Shown one piece after another: positions 45,633 through 54,715 of a DNA stretch of 64,000 nt (its first letter is position 1; each line of letters starts with the position of its first letter). The DNA lies in the NCBI RefSeq assembly GCF_900239495.1, contig NZ_OENE01000007.1:1-64000 (forward strand), given 5' to 3'. The notes below the pieces were generated by a model, which did not search any database, was not told where the DNA came from, and saw only the letters and a program-made list of their open reading frames with translations. The position numbers were made by a program, and so were the translations under genes. The DNA comes from Tenacibaculum finnmarkense genomovar ulcerans (GTDB lineage: Bacteria > Bacteroidota > Bacteroidia > Flavobacteriales > Flavobacteriaceae).

Positions 45633-46628
45633 ATGAATAAGCAAACTAAAATAGCGGTTTTAGGCGGCGGAAGTTGGGCTACAGCCATTGTAAAAATGTT
45701 ATCTGAAAACCTAGAAACTATCGGTTGGTATATGCGAAGTGCCTATGCTATCGAGCATATAAAAAGAAACAAACACAACCCTAGTTATTTAAGCTCCGCA
45801 GAATTTAATACCGAACAGTTAGATTTGTCTGACGATATGAACTATATCGCTGAAAATTATGACGTTTTAATTTTTGCAATTCCTTCGGCGTTTTTAAAAA
45901 CAGCATTAGACAAATTATCAACTTCGCTAGAAGATAAAATAGTTTTTTCCGCTATTAAAGGTATTGTGCCAGAAACAGGCTTAATTGTAGGGGAACATTT
46001 TCATAAAAACTTTAATATTCCCTACCAAAATATAGGAGTTCTTACAGGTCCTTGCCATGCAGAAGAAGTTGCTATGGAGCGTTTATCATACTTAACAATT
46101 GCGTGTCAAGATCGAAAAAAGGCAGAACATTTAAGTCAATTTATTGGCAGCCGTTATATTAAAATAAAAATTTCTGATGATATTATCGGTACAGAATACG
46201 CCGCAATGTTAAAAAATATTTATGCGATAGCAGCAGGTATTGCACATGGTTTAGGCTATGGAGATAATTTTCAGGCAGTATTAATGAGTAATGGTATTCG
46301 TGAAATGAAACGCTTTATTGAAAAAGTAGATCAAATGAATCGCAATATTAACGATTCGGCTTATTTAGGTGATTTATTAGTTACAGGATACTCCGTTTTT
46401 AGTAGAAATAGAATGTTTGGTAATATGATTGGTAAAGGCTACACGGTAAAATCGGCACAAATGGAAATGAGCATGGTTGCCGAAGGATATTACGCTACAA
46501 AAAGTGCCTACGAAATCAATCAAAAAATTGATGCCAATGCCCCTATTATAAAAGCGGTATATAATGTGTTATACGGAAAAAAAGAAGCGAAAGATGAATT
46601 TTTGAAGTTAACAAATAGATTAGATTAG
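45633..46628 (+). CDS. gpsA: Glycerol-3-phosphate dehydrogenase, NAD(P)-dependent
   Basis: GpsA makes sn-glycerol-3-phosphate from dihydroxyacetone phosphate for phospholipid synthesis. The 331-residue protein has the nucleotide-binding GGGSWATAI near residue 11, FAIPSAFLK, SAIKGIVPETG, GVLTGPCHAEEVA, the catalytic Lys in YAAMLKNIYAIAAGIAHGLGYGDN, and LGDLLVTGYS. A FAD-type GlpD lies 2 kb downstream on the other strand. Confidence 0.95.
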   Translation: MNKQTKIAVLGGGSWATAIVKMLSENLETIGWYMRSAYAIEHIKRNKHNPSYLSSAEFNTEQLDLSDDMNYIAENYDVLIFAIPSAFLKTALDKLSTSLEDKIVFSAIKGIVPETGLIVGEHFHKNFNIPYQNIGVLTGPCHAEEVAMERLSYLTIACQDRKKAEHLSQFIGSRYIKIKISDDIIGTEYAAMLKNIYAIAAGIAHGLGYGDNFQAVLMSNGIREMKRFIEKVDQMNRNINDSAYLGDLLVTGYSVFSRNRMFGNMIGKGYTVKSAQMEMSMVAEGYYATKSAYEINQKIDANAPIIKAVYNVLYGKKEAKDEFLKLTNRLD

Positions 46629-46830
46629 TTGTTTGCATTTAATAAAATAATCTCTCTTAATAAAAAGAATAAAATTCATCAATCACCGCTGTTTTTGTTA
46701 TTTGATAAAAAAAAAATTAATATATAACAAGAAACAAACATAACTTAAAAATCTGATTTACACCTATTTTGTATTAAAAATAAACAATTTAAATGTTTTA
46801 GAAAAATTCTACTATTGGTTGTATTTTAAG

Positions 46831-46838
46831 TATTTTTG
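46831..46838 (+). promoter_or_regulatory. Promoter -7 element of the ACT-domain gene
   Basis: TATTTTTG fits TAnnTTTG and lies 17 bases before the start codon at 46856. A clear TTG at consensus distance was not found. Confidence 0.45.
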
Positions 46839-46855
46839 TTTAAAATTAAACAAAA

Positions 46856-47515
46856 ATGAAAACAATTCAAGAAGCTGTTGAAATTACTATAAGAAAAACA
46901 CCTTTTATAGAAGAAGCTTTAAATGAAAAATTGATAAACGTATCTTCTTTAGCAAGGGTTGTGTTGCCAGAGGTGTCTAAATTGCTTAAAAAAGATGTAA
47001 AAGTAGGCGCTGTTATGATGGCAATTAATAGATTGTCACCAGCAAATGAATTAAGAGTACGTAAAAACATCAAAAAATTAGCCCTTAATTTAGGCGATGT
47101 AATTGTTCGGTCAGATTTGTGTGATTTCACCTTTAAAAACACGTCTTCTTTATTAAGAGAAATCGCTAAAATATTAAGTAAATCGGCCGATAGTAATGAT
47201 TATTTTTTAACAGTTTCGCAAGGTATTTTTGAAACGAATATTGTTACAAGTAAAAATTTACGAACCTATGTTGAAGAAATTTTTAAACGAGAAACCTTAA
47301 TAAACAACGTAAACGATTTAGCGTCTATAACCATTAAATTACCAAAAGATAATTTAGAGCAATCAGGTATTTATTATTTTATTTTAAAGCAATTTGCTTG
47401 GGCAAATATTGCCGTACAAGAAATAATTTCAACCACACATGAAATGACCATTGTAGTAAAAGAAGAAGATGTTAACGAAACTTTTGCTATTTTGATGGAT
47501 TTAAAACTAAATTAA
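46856..47515 (+). CDS. Conserved ACT-domain-containing protein
   Basis: I do not recognise a named family for this 219-residue protein. Its first 95 residues are helical (INVSSLARVVLPEVSKLL, VKVGAVMMAINRLS, the latter helix-turn-helix-like). The C-terminal half (about 155-215), with DLASITIKLPKDNLEQSGIYYFILKQFAWANIAVQEIIST, resembles an aspartokinase-type ACT domain, which binds small ligands such as amino acids. It could be a ligand-sensing regulator. It is followed by an MFS gene after 25 bases, perhaps an operon. Confidence 0.6.
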   Translation: MKTIQEAVEITIRKTPFIEEALNEKLINVSSLARVVLPEVSKLLKKDVKVGAVMMAINRLSPANELRVRKNIKKLALNLGDVIVRSDLCDFTFKNTSSLLREIAKILSKSADSNDYFLTVSQGIFETNIVTSKNLRTYVEEIFKRETLINNVNDLASITIKLPKDNLEQSGIYYFILKQFAWANIAVQEIISTTHEMTIVVKEEDVNETFAILMDLKLN

Positions 47516-47540
47516 TAGCCAAGTACAAAAACATCAAAAA

Positions 47541-48821
47541 ATGTCAATAAATCAGCAAAAAAACGATCCTTACGCTTCGTTAAGAATTAAAGAATTTAAC
47601 CTATTTCTTTTAGTGCGTTTTGCATTAGTTTTTGGCTGGTCTATGCAATTTATAATCATAGAGTGGCAGGTTTATAGCATTACTAAAAACCCATTATCAT
47701 TAGGTATTATAGGTTTAATGGAAGTAATTCCAGCAGTATCGATGGCATTATTTGCAGGGCATATTGTTGATCAGAAAGAAAAACGGAATTTACTAGCACT
47801 TTGTATCGGTATTTTTTCATTGATAAGTTTGGGCTTATTTTTTTTAACACTTCCTAGTTTTGTAGCGGGGTGGCAACAAAACACCATTTTATATGCCATT
47901 TACGGCTTGGTTTTTTTCGGAGGACTTTTACGTTCTTTTTTCGGTCCTACAATCTTTTCGTTAATCGGTTTAATTGTGCCTAAAAAATTATATCCAAACG
48001 CCGCCACTTGGAGCAGTTCTACATGGCAAATGGCATCGGTTTTAGGGCCTGCTTTTGCTGGGTTTACTATTTCATGGATAGGCGTTCATTGGTCACTTTG
48101 TATTGTTTTTAGCTTGGTGTTATTTTCATTTCTGATGGTCTTTTTTATCCCTAAAAAACCTATTTTAAACCCTAAAATAGGCGAACCAATCTTAAAAAGT
48201 TTACAAGAAGGAATTCATTTTGTCTTTAAAACAAAAGCCATTTTAGGAGCCATCACTTTAGATATGATTTCGGTATTATTTGGCGGCGCGGTGGCATTAC
48301 TACCTATTTATGCACAAGATATTTTAAAAGTAGGACCAGAAGGTTTTGGGGCATTGCGAGCCGCACCAGCAATTGGCGCTTTTTTAACCATGTTGGTCAC
48401 CGCTTATATTCCGATAAGTAAAAATGCAGGGCTAAAACTATTAGCCGCAATTTTTGGTTTTGGAACCTGTATTATAGTTTTCGGGCTGTCTTCTATTTTT
48501 TGGATATCAATTGTAGCATTATTTTTCAGTGGCGTTACCGATGGAGTTTCCATGGTTATCCGTCAAACCATTTTACAGTTAAAAACACCCGACCATATGC
48601 GTGGTCGAGTTGCTTCGGTTAATTCTATTTTTGTAGGCTCATCCAACGAATTAGGCGCTTTTGAAAGTGGCGTAACCGCAAAATTAATGGGTACAGTAAC
48701 CGCCGTTGTTTTTGGTGGAACCATGACATTAATTACGGTAATTACCACAGGAATTTTAAATCCTACATTGCGTAAATTAGACCTGACTAAAGATTTAGAG
48801 GCACATCAAAAAATAGAATAA
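47541..48821 (+). CDS. MFS transporter, EntS-like
   Basis: The 426-residue protein has about 12 membrane segments and the MFS motifs of the EntS/MFS_3 exporter group: a first-loop motif AGHIVDQKEKRNLLA near residue 73, LRSFFGPTIFSLIGLIVP, and GVTDGVSMVIRQTILQLKTPDHMRGRVASVNSIF near residue 330. Such transporters export siderophores or other small compounds; no siderophore genes lie nearby. The upstream ACT-domain gene may be co-transcribed. Confidence 0.85.
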   Translation: MSINQQKNDPYASLRIKEFNLFLLVRFALVFGWSMQFIIIEWQVYSITKNPLSLGIIGLMEVIPAVSMALFAGHIVDQKEKRNLLALCIGIFSLISLGLFFLTLPSFVAGWQQNTILYAIYGLVFFGGLLRSFFGPTIFSLIGLIVPKKLYPNAATWSSSTWQMASVLGPAFAGFTISWIGVHWSLCIVFSLVLFSFLMVFFIPKKPILNPKIGEPILKSLQEGIHFVFKTKAILGAITLDMISVLFGGAVALLPIYAQDILKVGPEGFGALRAAPAIGAFLTMLVTAYIPISKNAGLKLLAAIFGFGTCIIVFGLSSIFWISIVALFFSGVTDGVSMVIRQTILQLKTPDHMRGRVASVNSIFVGSSNELGAFESGVTAKLMGTVTAVVFGGTMTLITVITTGILNPTLRKLDLTKDLEAHQKIE

Positions 48822-48833
48822 TAATATTATTAT

Positions 48834-50480
48834 TTAGGTAAAACTTAAAGTCATTTTTATGTTCGATTCTAACTCTTTTCGATGCTTTTCTACGGATGAA
48901 ATATCCCAATTAAAATACGTTGTAAATTCATTTAAAACAGCTTCTTTGTAGGTGTTTACACTGGGTTTATCAAAAAATAAACGTCCTGTTCTACGCATAA
49001 AAAAATCAGTAGGTGTACAGGTCATTTCATATTGAATAGTAAACCAAATTTCAGCTTTTAATAAGCGAAGTATGGTGTTTTTTTCATCAATTTTATTAAA
49101 TTTTTCTAAAATAACATTTGTTTGTTTCCCGTAATTATGTACTAAATAAGTAGCTTCTTTTTTAGTGAAATTATGTTCTTTTAAAATGCTATAAACTTCT
49201 TTTGTATAAGTTTCTACAGCTTTGTAATTTTTAAAATTTCCGCCTGTTAATAAAATTTTTTCTGTTTTTATAGCATCAAATTTTAGGTCAAAACGTCGAA
49301 TCATTTTTTTGGCGATTAAATTAACAACACGTTCCGCCATTTTGCGATATCCTGTTAATTTACCACCAGCGATAGAAATTAATTTGGTATCAGAAACAAA
49401 AATTTCATCTTTCCTAGAAAGTTCAGATGCAGCTTTTCCTTGTTCATGAATTAGCGGACGCAAACCAGCCCACGATGATTGAATATCAGCAATGCTTAAG
49501 TGAATATCTGTAAACATATTATTTACTGCTTCAATTAGATAGGTTACATCAGTAATATCTATTGATAGTGTATCTTTATTTTGCTGAAAATTAGTATCTG
49601 TAGTCCCAAAATAGGTTATTTTTCCACGAGGAATGGCAAACATCATACGTCCATCAGGAACATCAAAATAAACGGATTGTTTTATCGGAAATTTTTCGTG
49701 AGCTACTACCAAATGTACACCTTTGGTTAAATGTAATCTTTTACCTGTTTTTGAATGATTAAGTTGACGTAATTCATCGACCCACGGCCCTGCGGCATTT
49801 ACTACATATTTTGCCTTTATATTATAGCTTTGATTATTAAAAACATCGGTAACTGTTGCACCAACTACCCTATTTTTCTCGTAAATAAAGGCATTTGCCT
49901 TGGTATAATTAAGTATTTCAGCTCCGTATGTAGTTGCTGTTTTTAATATTTCGATGGTTAAACGGGCATCATCTGTACGATATTCCGCATAATAACCAGC
50001 GCCTTTTAAAATATTTTTGGGTAATAATGGTTCTATTTTAAGCGCTTCTTTTTTATCAAGCATTTTACGTTTGTCATCTCCTTCTACGGCAGCCAATACA
50101 TCGTAAATTTTTAAGCCGATAGCGGTAAGCCAAGCACCATAAGTACCTCCTTGAATTAAGGGTAAAATCATTTTTTCGGGAACCACTAAATGTGGGGCTA
50201 TTTTATGTACAATAGCACGTTCAGAACCAACTTCTTTGACTAGCCAAAAATCGAATTGTTTTAAATAGCGCAAACCACCGTGTATTAATTTGGTTGATTT
50301 ACTTGAAGTACCTGAAGCAAAATCATTTTTTTCAACCAGTGCAACTTTCATTCCTCTAGATGCTGCATCTAAAGCAATTCCAGCACCGGTAATACCGCCA
50401 CCAATAATTAAAATATCAAATGTTGTTTCTTGTAATTGTTCTTGAATATTTTTTCGATTGAAAAAAGAAAATTTAGTCAT
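48834..50480 (-). CDS. glpD: FAD-dependent glycerol-3-phosphate dehydrogenase
   Basis: GlpD oxidises glycerol-3-phosphate and passes electrons to quinones at the inner membrane. The 548-residue protein has the FAD motif IIGGGITGAGIALDAASRG near residue 25, ASGTSSKSTKLIHGGLRYL, VVNAAGPWVD, FAIPRGKITYFGTTD, SSWAGLRPLI and a C-terminal DAO_C-type domain with TCTPTDFFMRRTGRLFF. A promoter element lies at 50496. Confidence 0.95.
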   Translation of the reverse strand: MTKFSFFNRKNIQEQLQETTFDILIIGGGITGAGIALDAASRGMKVALVEKNDFASGTSSKSTKLIHGGLRYLKQFDFWLVKEVGSERAIVHKIAPHLVVPEKMILPLIQGGTYGAWLTAIGLKIYDVLAAVEGDDKRKMLDKKEALKIEPLLPKNILKGAGYYAEYRTDDARLTIEILKTATTYGAEILNYTKANAFIYEKNRVVGATVTDVFNNQSYNIKAKYVVNAAGPWVDELRQLNHSKTGKRLHLTKGVHLVVAHEKFPIKQSVYFDVPDGRMMFAIPRGKITYFGTTDTNFQQNKDTLSIDITDVTYLIEAVNNMFTDIHLSIADIQSSWAGLRPLIHEQGKAASELSRKDEIFVSDTKLISIAGGKLTGYRKMAERVVNLIAKKMIRRFDLKFDAIKTEKILLTGGNFKNYKAVETYTKEVYSILKEHNFTKKEATYLVHNYGKQTNVILEKFNKIDEKNTILRLLKAEIWFTIQYEMTCTPTDFFMRRTGRLFFDKPSVNTYKEAVLNEFTTYFNWDISSVEKHRKELESNIKMTLSFT

Positions 50481-50495
50481 AGCTACCTTTTATTA

Positions 50496-50503
50496 CAAAA
50501 GTA
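50496..50503 (-). promoter_or_regulatory. glpD promoter -7 element
   Basis: CAAAAGTA on the plus strand reads TACTTTTG on the minus strand, a match to TAnnTTTG 16 bases before the glpD start codon. Confidence 0.45.
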
Positions 50504-50562
50504 CATATAAAAATAGATACTATAAGTTAAAAGTAATCACCTGTTAATTAGTAAGTTATTTG

Positions 50563-50643
50563 GAGCTATTTCCCGCTTTCCGCACTCGCTCTTTTTTGAA
50601 AAAAATCAAAAAAGGAGCTCAAACAATTGCTTCAATCGGGGCT
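50563..50643 (+). repeat. Dispersed 85-bp palindromic repeat, copy C
   Basis: This copy has GAGCTATTTCCCGC instead of the standard GAAGCAATTTCCCGC, then GCACTCGCTCTTTTTTGA pairing with TCAAAAAAGGAGC, and ends CAATTGCTTCAATCGGGGCT. It lies just after the LuxE-like gene and upstream of glpD. Confidence 0.8.
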
Positions 50644-50664
50644 AAAAATTAAAAAATATCGTTT

Positions 50665-51639
50665 TTATAATACCATTAAGTTACAACCTCGAATATCAGA
50701 ATTATCAAACCGTCCAATAATTTCAAAGCTAGTATCTGTGTGTACTTTTCCTAAATCTTGTGTCGCAATAAAAGAGCAAGAATTATAGTTTGCTAAATCA
50801 ATAATATTAACGCCACCATTTTTTTGATTGGGTAAAATAGTCAAAGCATCTTCGGTATCTCTAATTAAAACACGCATCCAAGGAGGGCAGTTAAAAATAC
50901 CATTTCCTTTCGAATATCCTTGGCTTAATAATTCGGTCATACCATACTCTGAATGAATATGTTGTACGCCAAATCCACTACTTAAAACTTGATGTAATTC
51001 GGTACGAATAAGTTCTTTTCTTCGTCCTTTCATACCGCCAGTTTCCATAATAATGGTGTTTTTCAGGGTAAATTGCTGTTTTTCTATTAGGTCTAACAAG
51101 GCAAAAGAAACGCCAATAAGCAGTGTTTTTTGTCCTTTTTTATCTAATTCGATGAGTTTTTTTGCCAATTCATCTAAATTATTTAGGTAAAAACCACTTT
51201 CAGGCTGTGCCGATTTTTCAATTAAATCAGCAACCATATATACTAACGAAGAACCTTTTCGCTCTAAATAATTAGGTAATAAAGCTAAAACCACATAGTC
51301 TTTTATATCTCCATAAAAATAATCAAAACCTTTTAAATAACTTGTTTCATACCACGATAAATCGGTTACTAAGTGCTTGCTGGTAATACTACCGGTAGTA
51401 CCAGAACTGCTAAAAGTTTCTTTAATTTTATCTGAAGAAGAAAGTATTTTTTTTGTTTTAAAAAATTCAATAGGTAAAAAAGGAATCTCTTCAATTTCAG
51501 AAATACTAGAAGGGTGAATATATAGTAAATCACAAAAAGATCGGTAAACCTTATTATTTTTAAATTGATGATTAAAAACCGCCAAAGCAGCTTGCTTAAA
51601 ATCGAATGCTGATTGTATATTAAAAACTTGTTGTTTCAT
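50665..51639 (-). CDS. LuxE/PaaK-like acyl-protein synthetase family protein
   Basis: The 324-residue protein is an adenylate-forming enzyme of the LuxE type: IPFLPIEFFKTKKI near residue 53, the Ser/Thr/Gly loop TFSSSGTTGSI near 75, KTLLIGVSFALLDLI, IIMETGGMKGRRKE, and HIHSEYGMTELLSQ with the conserved Glu, then a shortened C-terminus. LuxE activates fatty acids for luciferase aldehyde synthesis, but no lux genes are present, so the acyl or other carboxylate substrate is unknown. A promoter element lies at 51649. Confidence 0.8.
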   Translation of the reverse strand: MKQQVFNIQSAFDFKQAALAVFNHQFKNNKVYRSFCDLLYIHPSSISEIEEIPFLPIEFFKTKKILSSSDKIKETFSSSGTTGSITSKHLVTDLSWYETSYLKGFDYFYGDIKDYVVLALLPNYLERKGSSLVYMVADLIEKSAQPESGFYLNNLDELAKKLIELDKKGQKTLLIGVSFALLDLIEKQQFTLKNTIIMETGGMKGRRKELIRTELHQVLSSGFGVQHIHSEYGMTELLSQGYSKGNGIFNCPPWMRVLIRDTEDALTILPNQKNGGVNIIDLANYNSCSFIATQDLGKVHTDTSFEIIGRFDNSDIRGCNLMVL

Positions 51640-51648
51640 AAAGTTTTA

Positions 51649-51656
51649 CAAAAATA
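51649..51656 (-). promoter_or_regulatory. Promoter -7 element of the LuxE-like gene
   Basis: CAAAAATA on the plus strand reads TATTTTTG on the minus strand, 10 bases before the start codon, suggesting a very short leader separate from the roadblock-like operon. Confidence 0.45.
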
Positions 51657-51743
51657 GTAGTTATAACAGTAGTATTATATAATTGGACTGTTTTTTTTGT
51701 AAAACACTAAATTAAAGAGTTATTAAGTTTAAAAAAGAACAGA

Positions 51744-52043
51744 TTAGACTGCTTTTTTAGAAAACATTGTTAACATATTATCAAATTTAGGTTCAAAAAG
51801 AAAATCAAAAATAACTTCAGATATCTTTTTACCTTCTTCTACTTCTACTTTAACCTCTGCTGCTATGCTTGCCGCTTCTACTGTTTCAGTAGTAGTTGCT
51901 ACAACATTGATTTCCGTATTAATTTGGTCGTTTATCAATTCAATACCTAGTATTTTTTGATATTCTTGCTGTCCTAATTTTAAAATAGACGCAACTCTTG
52001 CGTCTATTTTAAGATTAGATAAATCTAATGGCTTATATGGCAT
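51744..52043 (-). CDS. Small partner protein with FLFEPKFxNML motif, third gene of operon 2
   Basis: This 99-residue protein is the counterpart of the product of 5653-5937. It has an N-terminal helix, a linker rich in Ala, Glu, Thr and Val (about residues 48-75), and the C-terminal VIFDFLFEPKFDNMLTMFSK. The N-terminal parts of the two paralogues differ, while the C-terminal motif is kept. Its ATG lies inside the upstream gene with an 11-base overlap, exactly as in operon 1. Function unknown. Confidence 0.65.
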   Translation of the reverse strand: MPYKPLDLSNLKIDARVASILKLGQQEYQKILGIELINDQINTEINVVATTTETVEAASIAAEVKVEVEEGKKISEVIFDFLFEPKFDNMLTMFSKKAV

Positions 52044-52407
52044 CGTTTAATTCTGCTTTATATTTGTTAAGTAATGTTTTTGTAATGGCAATATTTGCTT
52101 TAGCAGAATCAATTGCTAAATAAATAAAATAACCTCCAGTAGGGGCAATGTTTATAATATGAATCTGATCGGTTAAAGTAATAGTGATATCTTTAATATC
52201 TTCCTTTATACCTAAAACACTGATTGCTTTTAGTTTAGCGTTTACTACTTCTAAGTTGTACGCCGAAGCCAAGTCAACGTCAAAATCAGCTTTAGCTGAA
52301 TCTGAAACTAAAGTTTCTCCAGATTCTATTTCGGTTACACTTAACGCTATATATCCTGGGATATTTTCACTTACGTTTTTTACTAAATCATTTAAAATGT
52401 TTGTCAT
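52033..52407 (-). CDS. Roadblock/LC7-like protein, second gene of operon 2
   Basis: This 124-residue protein aligns end to end with the product of 5289-5663, with about 57% identity by my count. Shared segments are NIPGYIALSVTEIESGE, DFDVDLASAYN, IHIINIAPTGGYFIYLA and KTLLNKYKAEL. The fold looks like roadblock/LC7, which dimerises and regulates GTPases. It is separated from the first gene by 25 bases and overlaps the third by 11. Confidence 0.7.
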   Translation of the reverse strand: MTNILNDLVKNVSENIPGYIALSVTEIESGETLVSDSAKADFDVDLASAYNLEVVNAKLKAISVLGIKEDIKDITITLTDQIHIINIAPTGGYFIYLAIDSAKANIAITKTLLNKYKAELNDAI

Positions 52408-52432
52408 CGCTACTTTTTTTAGATGTTATTTA

Positions 52433-52762
52433 TTATTTATCATTGTCTTTTTTTAAAGAAAGACTAATTAAACTTCTATTCATTACCCCGTCTGATAAGA
52501 CACATAGTACATGGTCATCGTCACATTTTTTTATATAAAAATTTTGATCAGTAGTTTTTATAATTATTTCAGTTAACGGTGTCGTTTCTAGAACATCAGT
52601 AAAAAAATTATCAATTATATTGATAACAACTTTAGTTACCGCCGAAAAATCTTCAGGGTTTTCATAAGTAATTTTACTGTGTGCTTCTACAATTTTTCCT
52701 TCTTTATCAAATAGAAGGATTGCTTTAGATTTTGTACTGTGGTACAACTCTTTTAAATTCAT
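52433..52762 (-). CDS. Roadblock/LC7-like small protein, first gene of operon 2
   Basis: The 109-residue protein starts MNLKELYHSTKSKAILLFDKE and corresponds to the product of 4942-5277. The layout is the same: helix, strand, long middle helix with KVVINIIDNFF, then two strands (TEIIIKTTDQNFYIKK and DHVLCVLSDG). Identity to the paralogue is low. No promoter box was found upstream; an inverted repeat lies at 52987-53010. Function unknown. Confidence 0.6.
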   Translation of the reverse strand: MNLKELYHSTKSKAILLFDKEGKIVEAHSKITYENPEDFSAVTKVVINIIDNFFTDVLETTPLTEIIIKTTDQNFYIKKCDDDHVLCVLSDGVMNRSLISLSLKKDNDK

Positions 52763-53173
52763 AAAAAAATTTTATATTAGATCTAAAAAAATACTGTGAA
52801 GGGTGTAATTTGTTGTGAAAAGTAGATTATATTGCTACAATATGTATTAAATGTTTTTTCATTTATTACTATTAAAGTATGTTTTTTTGAAAAAAAAGGT
52901 AATATAGAATCAATATAAGTAAGTAATCTATCAATTTATAATAGTTTATTTGAGTATTCCTTACCTAAAAATATAGCAAAAAACACACTATTTAATTGAT
53001 TAAATAGTGTTTACGATATTTAATTATTCTAATTTTAAGAAATACTCAAATAGTTGCTATGTATTTTTAAAGATGTTTAAAATTAAACAAAACTAACACT
53101 TTTTGTTTAATTTACAATGTGTAAAATTATTCGTATTTTCGTGGTTCAATTTAAACCTTAAATTTAAAACAAA
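52763..53173. other. Divergent intergenic region between roadblock-like operon 2 and the ALDH gene
   Basis: These 411 bases are AT-rich and hold no gene. The only clear structure is the inverted repeat at 52987-53010. Near the ALDH gene, TATTTTCG about 40 bases upstream is a one-mismatch promoter box. Confidence 0.5.
52987..53010. promoter_or_regulatory. Perfect 11-base inverted repeat in a divergent region
   Basis: CACTATTTAAT and ATTAAATAGTG form a perfect inverted repeat with a TG centre. Both neighbouring genes start away from this region, so it does not end a transcript and is more likely an operator. Confidence 0.5.
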
Positions 53174-54715
53174 ATGGCAGATTTCGGAATCAAAGAAGCT
53201 TTAGCGCAATTAGGCGTAAAAGATATTAATGATGGAACTTCTACAGGTTCTGTAAATTTCTCTAATGGAGAAATTATTGAAAGTTATTCACCTGTTGATG
53301 GTAAATTAATAGGAAAAGTAAAAGCGACGACCAAAGAAGATTACGAAAAAGTAATGGAAACGGCTACAACTGCATATAAATCTTTCAGAAATATGCCAGC
53401 GCCACAAAGAGGTGAAATTGTACGTCAATTTGGTAATAAATTAAGAGATTTAAAAGAGCCATTAGGGAAATTAGTTTCTTACGAAATGGGAAAATCTCTA
53501 CAAGAAGGATATGGTGAGGTTCAAGAAATGATTGATATCTGTGATTTTGCCGTAGGGTTATCACGTCAGTTAAACGGACAAACAATTCCTTCGGAACGTC
53601 CAGGACACGTAATGAGAGAGCAATGGCATCCAATTGGAGTTGTTGGAATTATTTCGGCATTTAATTTTCCTGTGGCTGTTTGGGCTTGGAATACTGCTTT
53701 AGCGTGGATTTGTGGTGATGTTTGTGTTTGGAAAGGTTCTGAAAAAGCGCCTTTATGTTCAATCGCTTGTCAGAATATTATTGCTGATGTTTTAAAAGAA
53801 AACAACTTACCAGAAGGGATTTCTTCTATTATCAATGGTGATTATAAGGTGGGTGAAATGATGACTACTGATACTCGTATTCCTTTAGTTTCTGCTACAG
53901 GATCTACCAGAATGGGACGTATTGTTGGTGCAACTGTTGCACAACGTTTTGGAAAATCATTATTAGAATTAGGAGGAAACAACGCAATTATTATCACGCC
54001 AACTGCCGATTTAAAAGTAGTTGTTCCTGGTGCTGTATTTGGTGCTGTTGGAACTTGTGGACAACGTTGTACATCTACTCGTAGGTTAATTATTCATGAG
54101 TCTGTTTATGATAAAGTAAGAGATGCTATTGTTGGTGCTTACGGGCAATTAACCATTGGAAATCCTTTAGATGAAACAAATCATATTGGGCCGTTAATTG
54201 ACAAAGATTCGGTAAATACGTATTTAGCTGCTATTGAAAAAGCAAAAGCTGAAGGTGGAAACGTATTAGTTGAAGGTGGTGTTTTAGAAGGTGAAGGTTA
54301 CGAAAGCGGATGCTACGTAAAACCAGCCATTATTGAAGCTGAAAATCATTTTGAAATAGTGCAACATGAAACTTTTGCACCTATTTTATATTTAATGAAA
54401 TATTCTGGTGACGTTGAAAATGCTATTGAAAAGCAAAACGGTGTTGCGCAAGGATTATCATCAGCAATTATGACTAACGAATTAAAAGAAGCTGAAAAGT
54501 TTTTATCATACGCTGGTTCTGATTGTGGTATTGCAAATGTAAACATCGGAACTTCTGGTGCTGAAATTGGTGGTGCTTTTGGTGGTGAAAAAGAAACTGG
54601 AGGAGGACGTGAGTCTGGTTCTGATGCTTGGAAAGTATATATGAGACGTCAAACAAATACGATAAATTATTCTGATGAATTGCCTTTAGCGCAAGGAATT
54701 AAATTTGATTTATAG
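53174..54715 (+). CDS. amaB: ALDH7-type aldehyde dehydrogenase (AmaB-like)
   Basis: The 513-residue enzyme is an NAD-dependent aldehyde dehydrogenase of the ALDH7 group, which oxidises L-2-aminoadipate semialdehyde in lysine breakdown. It has FNFPVAVWAWNTALAWICGD near residue 165, VSATGSTRMGR, the catalytic Glu in LLELGGNNA, the catalytic Cys in GTCGQRCTSTRR near residue 300, and ETFAPILYLM. The start MADFGIKEAL fits the group. It stands alone, so the lysine role is inferred from family only. A terminator follows. Confidence 0.88.
   Translation: MADFGIKEALAQLGVKDINDGTSTGSVNFSNGEIIESYSPVDGKLIGKVKATTKEDYEKVMETATTAYKSFRNMPAPQRGEIVRQFGNKLRDLKEPLGKLVSYEMGKSLQEGYGEVQEMIDICDFAVGLSRQLNGQTIPSERPGHVMREQWHPIGVVGIISAFNFPVAVWAWNTALAWICGDVCVWKGSEKAPLCSIACQNIIADVLKENNLPEGISSIINGDYKVGEMMTTDTRIPLVSATGSTRMGRIVGATVAQRFGKSLLELGGNNAIIITPTADLKVVVPGAVFGAVGTCGQRCTSTRRLIIHESVYDKVRDAIVGAYGQLTIGNPLDETNHIGPLIDKDSVNTYLAAIEKAKAEGGNVLVEGGVLEGEGYESGCYVKPAIIEAENHFEIVQHETFAPILYLMKYSGDVENAIEKQNGVAQGLSSAIMTNELKEAEKFLSYAGSDCGIANVNIGTSGAEIGGAFGGEKETGGGRESGSDAWKVYMRRQTNTINYSDELPLAQGIKFDL

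Noticed and set aside
50665..51639. Part of a bioluminescence operon
   Set aside because: No luxA, luxB, luxC or luxD is nearby.
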